A DNA stretch of 14,296 nt. Origin: an uncultured Arsenicibacter sp. (GTDB lineage: Bacteria > Bacteroidota > Bacteroidia > Cytophagales > Spirosomataceae). Of this stretch, positions 1 to 6,658 are shown one piece after another. A program made the translations under genes and the position numbers. Location of the stretch: positions 1 through 14,296 of the forward strand of contig NZ_CAMFHL010000192.1 of NCBI RefSeq assembly GCF_945952095.1, written 5' to 3'. Within the stretch, counting starts at the first letter, position 1, and each line of letters opens with the position of its first letter. Below the pieces are notes generated by a model. That model had not been told where the DNA came from, made no database searches, and was given only the letters and a program-made list of their open reading frames with translations.

Positions 1-1
1 G

Positions 2-268
2 GGCTCACTGGCCCACTGGATTGAAATTGAAAACGGGGTGATCAAAAACTACCAGGTAATGGCTCCGACAACCTGGAACGTCGGGCCGAACGACGAGCAG
101 GGGAATCCCGGACCGATTGAAGCGGCGCTCGAAGGAACCGAAATCGAAGATCCGCACGATCCGGTCGAAGTCGGTATGGTTGCCCGCTCATTCGACTCGT
201 GCCTTGTCTGTACGGTACACGCCCACGACCAGAAATCCGGCAAAGAACTCGCGAAATTTAAACTGTAA
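2..268 (+). CDS. [NiFe]-hydrogenase large (catalytic) subunit, C-terminal fragment
   Basis: The open frame enters from the left edge, first complete codon at base 2, and gives the last 88 residues. The sequence shows the conserved C-terminal block RSFDSCLVCTVHAHD, where Cys-x-x-Cys-x-x-His supplies the two terminal cysteine ligands of the Ni-Fe site. In this family a dedicated endopeptidase cuts after the His once nickel is inserted; here that would release a 15-residue tail (AHDQKSGKELAKFKL). Asp-Ser replaces the more usual Asp-Pro before the first Cys. The enzyme splits or forms H2. The motif and the following genes suggest an uptake-type enzyme, perhaps group 2a (Huc/Hup-like), but the subgroup cannot be settled from this fragment. 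The small subunit and hyp genes must lie outside the window. The maturation protease gene follows after 68 bases. Confidence 0.93.
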   Translation, partial: GSLAHWIEIENGVIKNYQVMAPTTWNVGPNDEQGNPGPIEAALEGTEIEDPHDPVEVGMVARSFDSCLVCTVHAHDQKSGKELAKFKL

Positions 269-324
269 AAGACTGAAAGAGCGAAAGAGCGACCTCATAT
301 CACTCTTTCGCTCTTTCAGTCTTT
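268..324. repeat. 22-bp perfect inverted repeat between hydrogenase subunit and protease genes
   Basis: Bases 268-289 and 303-324 are perfectly complementary (22 bp), separated by a 13-base loop. The left arm carries two tandem copies of gaaagagc. The arm starts on the last base of the large-subunit stop codon and the repeat ends 12 bases before the protease ATG. No T-run follows on either strand, so it is not a classical terminator. It may be an mRNA-stabilising or attenuating hairpin, or a copy of a dispersed palindromic element. Confidence 0.85.
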
Positions 325-336
325 CGCTCATTAAAA

Positions 337-807
337 ATGAAACGAACTGCTATCATGGGGTTTGGGAATCCGGTCCGGTCAGATGATGCGGTCGGGTGCT
401 ATGTGATTGATCAGCTGCAAAAAGGGGATGTTGCTTCCGGATCGGTCAGTTTGTTTGATATGGGGACCGCTGCTTTTGAGGTACTGTTTAAATTGCAGGG
501 CCACGACCGGATTATCATCGTCGACGCGGTGCTGAATACCGGCGAACCCGTCGGGACTCTTTATAAAGTACCGGCCGCTGAAGTAGAAGCCGCCATCATG
601 GACGATCCGATGGTGTTTCTGCACAGCCTGAAATGGGATCAGGCGCTGAGCTATGCCCGGAAAATCCTGCGTGATCAGTATCCTGAAGACATTACTGTTT
701 ATCTGATTGCGGTGGAAAACACGCGGCTGGCTGTTGACCTGTCTGAGCCGGTAAAACAGGCCGGTGACCGCGTAACCGGGTATATTCGGGACGCATTATG
801 GAATTAA
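337..807 (+). CDS. [NiFe]-hydrogenase maturation endopeptidase (HyaD/HybD/HupD family)
   Basis: A 156-residue protein, the usual length for the family. It cleaves the C-terminal tail of the hydrogenase large subunit after nickel insertion, in the cytoplasm, closing the active site. The N-terminus shows the family signature GFGNPVRSDDAVG (residues 8-20). Aligned by eye to E. coli HybD, the three nickel-sensing residues Glu16, Asp62 and His93 correspond to Asp17, Asp63 (in IIIVDAV) and His96 (in FLHSLKW). The Asp in place of Glu16 is conservative and is also the residue in HycI. It follows its probable substrate gene directly, across a strong hairpin, and overlaps the next gene by 10 bases, so it is part of the hydrogenase operon. 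The ATG at 337 is the natural start because the signature begins eight residues in. Confidence 0.93.
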   Translation: MKRTAIMGFGNPVRSDDAVGCYVIDQLQKGDVASGSVSLFDMGTAAFEVLFKLQGHDRIIIVDAVLNTGEPVGTLYKVPAAEVEAAIMDDPMVFLHSLKWDQALSYARKILRDQYPEDITVYLIAVENTRLAVDLSEPVKQAGDRVTGYIRDALWN

Positions 808-1100
808 AAAACGGACACCTGCTTATTCCGGCCGGCCTTTTTCAGGAGGTACTTCTGGCTGAGCCACAGATTAATATGGTGTATTATCCGGAGCGCAGTC
901 AGTTGTTGGTAGCGGCGAAATCGAAGGCCTTTTTCGAAAAGCTGCACCAGCCAAAATGGATGATGCTGAAAGATAAAAACCTGGCCGGCGATAAATCCCT
1001 GTATGTCCGGGAGCTCCTGATTGACCATGATCTGGATACTGCCGACCGGCCTTTGCCGTTCACAGTTAAGGAAACGGGTATTATTGCCATCAGCCTATAA
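798..1100 (+). CDS. Conserved-looking hypothetical protein in hydrogenase operon (100 aa)
   Basis: I do not recognise this protein family. It encodes 100 residues with no signal peptide, no membrane segment and no Cys, so it is probably cytoplasmic and binds no cysteine-ligated metal. The alternating hydrophobic pattern (GHLLIPAGLF, INMVYYPERSQLLVAAKS, and TGIIAISL at the end) suggests a small beta-rich fold. The start and turn loosely recall AbrB/MraZ-type proteins, but I would not assign it. Its ATG lies inside the end of the protease gene (10-base overlap, atggaattaa), which argues for translational coupling and against a spurious frame. The TPR gene begins 13 bases after its stop. The position implies a hydrogenase-related accessory role; nothing in the sequence says which. 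Confidence 0.75.
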   Translation: MELKNGHLLIPAGLFQEVLLAEPQINMVYYPERSQLLVAAKSKAFFEKLHQPKWMMLKDKNLAGDKSLYVRELLIDHDLDTADRPLPFTVKETGIIAISL

Positions 1101-1113
1101 CCCTTACCAACCC

Positions 1114-2640
1114 ATGCTTACCATTTTTGTGCCGGCGGCAGAGCAATTGTCCGTTCAGCAGCTGATTGATGCCGAATACCGGCTGAATGAAGTCGTTTTT
1201 GTCAGGGATTTGTCGCAGGTTGGTGATGAACAGGCGGCCAGGCATCTGATTGTAAAAGGGGAAGAAATCTGGCTTCCCATCGACTGGGCAAACGAGGCCC
1301 CTCCATACTTACTGGCTTATCCGCTGGCATTGACCGCTGAAAATTTGCTGGCGGTCGTCTACACCAGACTGAACAATTACGAAAGTGCGTATGAGAAAGC
1401 GGCGGAGAACCCTGCCCTGCTGCGCGATATTGACCTGCTGAATTGTATACAACACGGCGTGGCAGTCGGGTTTCCGCAGGAGCCGGATGCGTTTGACTCG
1501 CCGTTTGAGGAATATCGCTTCTGGCATAATTCGGCTGTGTTAGGACACTACGGTGAACTGACCCGGTTTGTGCATTACAGCGTTATCCGCCGGTACTACG
1601 AACGTGCGTTTGATCTGGCTCCCAACGACGAGTGGCGGGCTTTTACCGGTAAGCATTGGGCAACGCTCCTGCTGGATGCCGACGAACTAGCCGAGGCCGG
1701 TGCCTTGCTCGCAGACTGTATCCGGTTCGCTATTTCCGAAGACGCGCTGTATGAGCTGAAAAATGTACAGTATGGCGTCTGGATGAAGCAGCTTACCGCT
1801 CCGTATGCTCCGGATTTACTGAGCCGGATCAAAGACACCTTGTGGGATGTATTGCAATACTATGAACGGAACGGGCGGCCGGTACAGGTGGCGCTGCTGC
1901 TGATCGACGCAGCCCAGATTGCCAATTTTTCGGATAGTTTCTCCGAAGCGCTCGGTTATGTGAATCGTGCCATTCAACTGCTTGAGGAGGAAGGTATTCC
2001 AGAGCTGACCGGCAATGCCCAATACCGCAAGGGTACATTGTTGTATACGTGGGCGCAGAACGGTAATCCGCAGTTTTTCCGCGCGGCGATGGAAGCCTAC
2101 CAGCAGGCTTTGAAAGTCTTCACAAAAGAAAACGCACCGGAAGCGTTTGCTGAAATACAGCACCATTTAGGTGTGATTTACAGTGAAATTCCTGACGAAG
2201 TAAAAAAGAAAAGTGTCTGGGCGGCCGTGTCGATGAGCTCGTTCCGGGAGGCGCTGACGTATTTCACCCGCGAGACCCATCCGTACGAATACGCCCGCAT
2301 CTGCACCAGCTTTGCCAACGCGCTGACTAAATTTCCGGAAGCAAAACTGTCGGATAACTACACCCGTGCCTTATCGTATTACGATGAAGCGCTCGACATC
2401 CGCACAGCAACTGAATACCCTTATGAGCGGGTACTGACAATTCTGAATTTCCTCGAAGCCGCCTGGTTTGTGTCGGTGCCCGAAGCTGTGCAGCAGCAGA
2501 CATTGTTTGCCAAAATGACCCGGCTGGCGCAGGAAGTTCCTAATCTGGTTGATGATCCCAAACTCATTGCCGAAGCCGATAAACAGCTGACTATGCTGGC
2601 ACAGCTCAAAAGCGACTGGCAGATGATCAACGCCCTTTGA
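1114..2640 (+). CDS. Tetratricopeptide-repeat protein of the hydrogenase operon
   Basis: A 508-residue protein without signal peptide or membrane segment. The ATG at 1114, 13 bases after the preceding stop, is preferred over an in-frame ATG at 1021, which lies inside the upstream gene. The first 90 or so residues form a mixed region (MLTIFVPAAEQLSVQQLIDAEY, with EEIWLPIDW near residue 60). The rest is almost all helical with TPR-like units. The clearest are FSEALGYVNRAIQLLEEEG, FFRAAMEAYQQALKVF followed by AEIQHHLGVIYSEIP, and NYTRALSYYDEALDIR, with Pro-terminated helices of the kind seen in TPRs of large scaffold proteins. TPR proteins mediate protein-protein contacts. I recall TPR genes in group 2a (Huc-type) hydrogenase clusters, which supports an assembly or scaffold role, but that is inference. 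Its 3' end overlaps the opposing HAD gene by 14 bases. Confidence 0.85.
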   Translation: MLTIFVPAAEQLSVQQLIDAEYRLNEVVFVRDLSQVGDEQAARHLIVKGEEIWLPIDWANEAPPYLLAYPLALTAENLLAVVYTRLNNYESAYEKAAENPALLRDIDLLNCIQHGVAVGFPQEPDAFDSPFEEYRFWHNSAVLGHYGELTRFVHYSVIRRYYERAFDLAPNDEWRAFTGKHWATLLLDADELAEAGALLADCIRFAISEDALYELKNVQYGVWMKQLTAPYAPDLLSRIKDTLWDVLQYYERNGRPVQVALLLIDAAQIANFSDSFSEALGYVNRAIQLLEEEGIPELTGNAQYRKGTLLYTWAQNGNPQFFRAAMEAYQQALKVFTKENAPEAFAEIQHHLGVIYSEIPDEVKKKSVWAAVSMSSFREALTYFTRETHPYEYARICTSFANALTKFPEAKLSDNYTRALSYYDEALDIRTATEYPYERVLTILNFLEAAWFVSVPEAVQQQTLFAKMTRLAQEVPNLVDDPKLIAEADKQLTMLAQLKSDWQMINAL

Positions 2641-3334
2641 CCAGACCGGTCGACAGCAGGTCGTGCAGGGATTCCAGCGACAGCATGTTTTCGTGCTCGA
2701 CAAGGTGGTCAACCGTTTCGTGAACCCACGTTGTATGGTAGGGAATATGAATGGCCCTGCCGCCGATTTCCAGCACCGGCAGTACGTCGGATTTGAGCGT
2801 ATTACCGATCATCAGAAAGTGCTCCGGCCGGCAATCGAGGTGGCGCAGGAGCTTTTGATAATCAGGGGCTTTTTTCTCGCTCATGATCTCGATGTGGTGG
2901 AAATAATGGGCCAGTCCTGACTTTTTCAGTTTCCGTTCCTGATCGATCAGGTCGCCTTTGGTCGCCACCACCAGCCGGTAGTCATCTTTAAATGCCTCCA
3001 GAACGCGCTGCACATGATCGAGCAGAACGACCGGTTTAGCCATCATTTCCTTGCCGATTTCCAGCGCCCTGCTGTACAGGACAGGGTTCGCCTTCCCGTT
3101 GGTCACGTTCCAGATCGTCTCGATGGCGCACAGCACAAAGGTTTTGATGCCGTAACCATAGAGCGCAAGATTCTGAAGCTGCACCTTGTACAGTTCCTGT
3201 GAAATGGTGTGATGGGGGAGAAAGTCTTCAAGCAGGCCGCAAAACTGATCTTCGGCTTCCCGGAAATAGGGCTCATTGACCCAAAGCGTGTCATCTGCAT
3301 CAAACGCGATAACCCGGATGTCTGAAAAATTCAT
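2627..3334 (-). CDS. HAD-superfamily hydrolase (probable phosphatase)
   Basis: A 235-residue cytoplasmic protein with all four HAD motifs. Motif I is FDADDTLW with nucleophile Asp12 and acid/base Asp14. Motif II is VVATKGD with Thr125. Motif III is the Lys in SEKKAPDY (154-155). Motif IV is MIGNTLKSD with Asp183. The helical insert between motifs I and II (about residues 20-100) is the C1-type cap of YigB/haloacid-dehalogenase-like phosphatases. The substrate cannot be named. ATG 3334 is chosen because a -7 promoter word (3351-3358) lies just upstream and would leave no room for starts further out; ATG 3346 (239 residues) is the alternative. The gene appears to stand alone: it faces the TPR gene and is 102 bases from the GH106 gene. 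Confidence 0.9.
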   Translation of the reverse strand: MNFSDIRVIAFDADDTLWVNEPYFREAEDQFCGLLEDFLPHHTISQELYKVQLQNLALYGYGIKTFVLCAIETIWNVTNGKANPVLYSRALEIGKEMMAKPVVLLDHVQRVLEAFKDDYRLVVATKGDLIDQERKLKKSGLAHYFHHIEIMSEKKAPDYQKLLRHLDCRPEHFLMIGNTLKSDVLPVLEIGGRAIHIPYHTTWVHETVDHLVEHENMLSLESLHDLLSTGLVKGR

Positions 3335-3350
3335 AGTGTCTGGCATGCTG

Positions 3351-3358
3351 CAAAAATA
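3351..3358 (-). promoter_or_regulatory. Candidate Bacteroidota -7 promoter element for the HAD gene
   Basis: Read on the - strand these bases are TATTTTTG, an exact match to the Bacteroidota sigma-A -7 consensus TAnnTTTG. They end 16 bases before the ATG at 3334, giving a very short leader. No convincing TTG -33 box was found at the usual spacing, so this is a moderate call. Confidence 0.4.
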
Positions 3359-3400
3359 AGGAAATAAAGTAGTGCAGGTACGCCTGTTCAAGGAGCGTTT

Positions 3401-3433
3401 AGTGGTGGCACGGCTATAAGTCGTGCCACCACT
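3401..3433. repeat. 12-bp perfect inverted repeat after the GH106 gene
   Basis: Arms 3401-3412 (agtggtggcacg) and 3422-3433 are perfect complements around a 9-base loop. The element starts 3 bases beyond the GH106 stop codon (3437-3439, - strand). It is well placed to end or protect that transcript, but no T-run follows on the - strand, so a classical intrinsic terminator is doubtful. It could also be a dispersed palindromic element. Confidence 0.75.
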
Positions 3434-3436
3434 GCT

Positions 3437-6346
3437 TTACTTCCCGTCCATCACCTGCACCGGCCCCATCAGGCCGGAAGGCAGCAGCTCCCATTCCTTG
3501 CGGATGGTGACGTTGGTTTGGGTCAGGCGTTCGGATTGCGGTTTGCCCCGGTCACCCACGAGCCGGTTGCGCCACGTATTAATGACTTCCACTTCAAGCT
3601 GATTGTCCGTTGGCTTGACCACACCGCTGATCCGGACCCGAAACGGCGGTGCCCAGACAATGCCCAGGTCCTTGCCATTCAGGCGGACGCGGGCAACACC
3701 AACATCCAGTACTTCGCCCAGATCCAGAAACAGGTTACCGGCCGGCAGGTTCGGGACGTCAAACGTTTTGCGGTAAACGGCTTTACCCGAATAAAACCTG
3801 ATGCCTTCTTCCGGCCGTGCTGTCCAGCTTTCCAGTTTGTCGAACGTCACCGCTGACGGGCCGCTGCTGACCCATTTCGGATCAAACTGTACCTGCCAGC
3901 TGCCCGAAAGCGTTGATACGGGGCTATAGCGGAGGTAGTTGGTCGGAGCGGTACCCTGCTGTGTAGCCGGTACCGGCTTGCGGAACACCACAAACACAGA
4001 CCCGTACGGGTCAAATTCCAGCTTGACCGATGTCTGCCCATTGGCCTGGGTGTAGGCTTTCGCCGGTTTGATTTCGCCGGTTACCGGATTCCAGAGTTCC
4101 GGCAGTTTACCCGTCATCCGGAAGGTGGCCGTTACCGCAGCCGCTTCTTTATGCTGGCTGCTCACAAAATAGTAGTCCTGGCCCGCCAGCGTTTTATGCA
4201 TGAAGTCAAACACCTGATTCGGGCCGGCATCGGTGAATAAAACATCAGGTTTGATGCCGTCGGCCAGCAGCACCTCGCGGGCGGTTTTACCCCAGATAAT
4301 GCGCCCCGTTCCTGCCTTCCGTTCACCGGCCGCTGCGGGTGAGTCGCCCCAAAGTCCGTCGGCAATAGCTTTTCGTTTTACTTCTGATGGCTGGTAATTA
4401 CTCTGACTGACAATGCGTTCGGTTTTCGGGCCGATAACCGTTGCACCGGCATTGACCAGCGCCTGTACTTTTTCGAGGGCCGCCAGCGACAGCACCTGAT
4501 GATCCGGTAGCACCAGTACGCGGTATGAAAGCCCGTGCGGCAGCACGATACGGCCGTTTTTCACCGTAAGTGCCAGTAAACGGTCTTCATTCGTCACATC
4601 ATAGTCAAATTCGGGCAGGGCTTTGGCAGGGTCGTCGGCTTTCTGGCGGGCGATGTTCGGCACATGATCGCCGTAGTAATAGAGCACATCCGACACCGAC
4701 TGCCCCTGTTGCAGCATGTACTGGCAACGGGCGAGGTAATCAATGAAGCCGTTCGACAGCTCCCACCACGTAACGTTCGGGTTGAAGTGGGTACCGGCAA
4801 AATACTCCTGCCCCGGCAACCCCATCTCTTTCGGCGAGCAGGTGAACGTATGCAGGTAGACGAGGTTCAGACCGGCGCAGAACTCATGATCGGCGCTCGA
4901 CTTCATGGCCGACCAGATCACGTCATTCCAGTGCGGGCCAATCGTCGTAAACGATTCTGCACCGACCAGCGGCTTGTTGTAAATGTGGGCAGCACTGGCG
5001 GCCTGCTTCACGAAAAAACGGTTCACCGGCGTCGGGCGGTGGGGCGACGGCGACCAGAACTCACTCATCATGATCTCGCTGAAACCATAATTTTTGATTC
5101 CGTCGATTGGCCCCGCGTGTGGTCCGGCCGATTCCGGTTGCAGGCCAATGCCATATTGGCGGGCCCGTTCGCCGAACAGGCGGTAATGGTTGTCGGCGAT
5201 ACAGTCGCTGATGGTTTTACGGAGGTCGGCCAGAAAGCGGTTGCTGGCGTCGCGGTTGTCAACGATTTTTCCGGCAATGACGGGCAGGTAGGGGATGATG
5301 TCGTAGCCACGGCGTTTCTGAAACTCCTGCGCAAATTCATCGGTCCAGTTGCAGCCGCCTGCCTCCCAGCTGTCGGTCTGGAGATAGCGTAGCGTTTTGC
5401 CGGCCATAGGCCCGATCAGTTTCAGGAGCGGATCAACGTGGGTGTCCCAGTAGCGGTTAAATACCTTCCGGCTCATGTGGTCCATAACGCGGCCCTGCCA
5501 CTTCCCGCTGGAAGTCGATACTTCGGCGTCAGTTGAGGTATAGCCAAAGCGCATGATAGTCCATTCACCCGCCGGAACCTGCCATTCGAGCACGCCCTGT
5601 GCAGTCATTTTGGCGGTCAGGTTCTGCATCTGGCTCAGCGTGGTGTGCTCTTCGCCCGCCGTGGCGGCAATGTCGTTCAGCAGAAACCGCGTATCCGGGG
5701 CAGAGCCACCCAGCTCAACGGTACCCGATTTGGCCGTCAGGTCTTTAATAGCGGCTGGTTTGGTGGATTTAGCTGGAAAGGCCAGAACGGCAATGTCGCG
5801 GTAAAACGGGTCTTTGTGCAGTTTAGGTTGTGGCAGTGTTTCGCGGTAGGTCATTGGCCCTTTCACCGTCACTTCCGACCAGGTTACCTGCTTGGCGGCC
5901 TCTTCGGGCGTAATGTCCGGTCCGCCGAGGTTCCAGCCGCTCTGAATGCTCATACTCAGGACAAGTCCCAGCCGGTTGGCTTCCTTGACGGCATGCAGGT
6001 ACAGCTCACGCCAGGCCGGACTGCCAAACAGCGGTCCTTCCGGTACCTGGGCGTTGCCGCGTTGTTCGGCACCCCCCGCATCAAAAATACAGGCGCCGCT
6101 GAAGCCTTTGGCTTTCATGGCCTCCAGGTCGCGGGTAATCACTTCTTTGGTGACGTTGCCGTTGAGCCACCACCACCAGCACCGGATCCCGTATTGGGAC
6201 GATGGCCGCAAAAACTGCTGCTCCGACAAACCGGGCGGTGCGGCCATCGGGCCCTTCACCATCGTGGCGGTGCCGGCTGGCCGGTTGAGCGGGACAGGGC
6301 CTGTAAACGCGAAAAGAGAGAAAACGATGAGTGAGAGAAAACGCAT
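3437..6346 (-). CDS. Secreted glycoside hydrolase, GH106 (alpha-L-rhamnosidase type)
   Basis: A 969-residue protein, within the usual GH106 range. Residues 1-20 are a hydrophobic Sec-type signal, so it acts in the periplasm or at the surface. The family-typical block RCWWWWLNGNVT lies at 55-66, followed by FSGACIFDAGG and SGWNLGGPDITPEEA in the N-terminal half. The catalytic barrel carries conserved-looking glutamates in DSWEAGG, LQPESAGP, MSEFW and GAESF, candidates for the acid/base and metal-site residues known from this family. The last 150 or so residues look like a jelly-roll sugar-binding domain (LFLDLGEVLDVGVARVRLNG). Known members remove alpha-L-rhamnose from pectin such as rhamnogalacturonan. 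The exact substrate is not evident, and no SusC/SusD pair is in the window. The gene is divergent from the beta-helix gene across a 312-base gap. Confidence 0.9.
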   Translation of the reverse strand: MRFLSLIVFSLFAFTGPVPLNRPAGTATMVKGPMAAPPGLSEQQFLRPSSQYGIRCWWWWLNGNVTKEVITRDLEAMKAKGFSGACIFDAGGAEQRGNAQVPEGPLFGSPAWRELYLHAVKEANRLGLVLSMSIQSGWNLGGPDITPEEAAKQVTWSEVTVKGPMTYRETLPQPKLHKDPFYRDIAVLAFPAKSTKPAAIKDLTAKSGTVELGGSAPDTRFLLNDIAATAGEEHTTLSQMQNLTAKMTAQGVLEWQVPAGEWTIMRFGYTSTDAEVSTSSGKWQGRVMDHMSRKVFNRYWDTHVDPLLKLIGPMAGKTLRYLQTDSWEAGGCNWTDEFAQEFQKRRGYDIIPYLPVIAGKIVDNRDASNRFLADLRKTISDCIADNHYRLFGERARQYGIGLQPESAGPHAGPIDGIKNYGFSEIMMSEFWSPSPHRPTPVNRFFVKQAASAAHIYNKPLVGAESFTTIGPHWNDVIWSAMKSSADHEFCAGLNLVYLHTFTCSPKEMGLPGQEYFAGTHFNPNVTWWELSNGFIDYLARCQYMLQQGQSVSDVLYYYGDHVPNIARQKADDPAKALPEFDYDVTNEDRLLALTVKNGRIVLPHGLSYRVLVLPDHQVLSLAALEKVQALVNAGATVIGPKTERIVSQSNYQPSEVKRKAIADGLWGDSPAAAGERKAGTGRIIWGKTAREVLLADGIKPDVLFTDAGPNQVFDFMHKTLAGQDYYFVSSQHKEAAAVTATFRMTGKLPELWNPVTGEIKPAKAYTQANGQTSVKLEFDPYGSVFVVFRKPVPATQQGTAPTNYLRYSPVSTLSGSWQVQFDPKWVSSGPSAVTFDKLESWTARPEEGIRFYSGKAVYRKTFDVPNLPAGNLFLDLGEVLDVGVARVRLNGKDLGIVWAPPFRVRISGVVKPTDNQLEVEVINTWRNRLVGDRGKPQSERLTQTNVTIRKEWELLPSGLMGPVQVMDGK

Positions 6347-6425
6347 ACTATGGTTCGAATGATTGCTGTAATGACTATGATTATGTTGATATACAGATTG
6401 GTATGCTTCCGGTGATGACTATGTT

Positions 6426-6489
6426 GACAGGATTACAGGTTGAAGAGTATTGTTACCGGCAAAAAAACGGTTCATCCTGTAATCTTGTC
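6426..6489. repeat. 19-bp imperfect inverted repeat with 26-base loop
   Basis: The left arm 6426-6444 begins gacaggattacagg; the right arm is 6471-6489. 17 of 19 positions are complementary, and one of the two exceptions would be a G-U pair in + strand RNA. A small nested accg/cggt pair (6455-6458, 6468-6471) brackets an A7 run. It sits between two divergent genes, so an operator, a leader hairpin or a dispersed palindromic element are all possible. Confidence 0.7.
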
Positions 6490-6510
6490 TGAAAAAAGTA
6501 CACGCTGCGG

Positions 6511-6548
6511 AGCTGCCTGACATGGGGTTAAGATCATTTCAGGCAGCT
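6511..6548. repeat. 10-bp perfect inverted repeat with 18-base loop
   Basis: Arms 6511-6520 (agctgcctga) and 6539-6548 (tcaggcagct) are perfect complements. The centre is 129 bases before the beta-helix start codon and 183 bases before the GH106 start. It could be a regulator-binding dyad for the divergent promoters. No T-run follows, so it is not an obvious terminator. Confidence 0.55.
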
Positions 6549-6658
6549 ATCTACTGTTTCAGTATCTGCCGGCATGGACTATTTTACAGCATTATAGCCT
6601 TTCAGGTCACTGAAAAAGTATATACTATTGTAAAATATTCCTAAACCTAACTGCACAC

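Larger units (their letters stand above)
6347..6658. other. Divergent intergenic region (312 bases) between GH106 and beta-helix genes
   Basis: This gap must hold promoters for both divergent genes. It contains two dyads, listed separately. A near match to the -7 word on the + strand, TACTATTG (6623-6630, one mismatch to TAnnTTTG), lies 28 bases before the ATG at 6659, with no clear -33 box. I found no exact -7 word for the GH106 gene on the - strand and no convincing small gene. The region is AT-richer than the flanking genes. Confidence 0.5.

Noticed and set aside
4664..5392. 242-codon open frame on the + strand inside the GH106 gene
   Set aside because: It is antisense to a well-supported enzyme gene, its translation shows no recognisable domain, and such frames are common opposite GC-rich codons.
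5645..6334. 229-codon open frame on the + strand opposite the GH106 N-terminus
   Set aside because: Antisense shadow of the signal peptide and conserved WWWW region; low-complexity translation rich in Arg, Gly and Phe.
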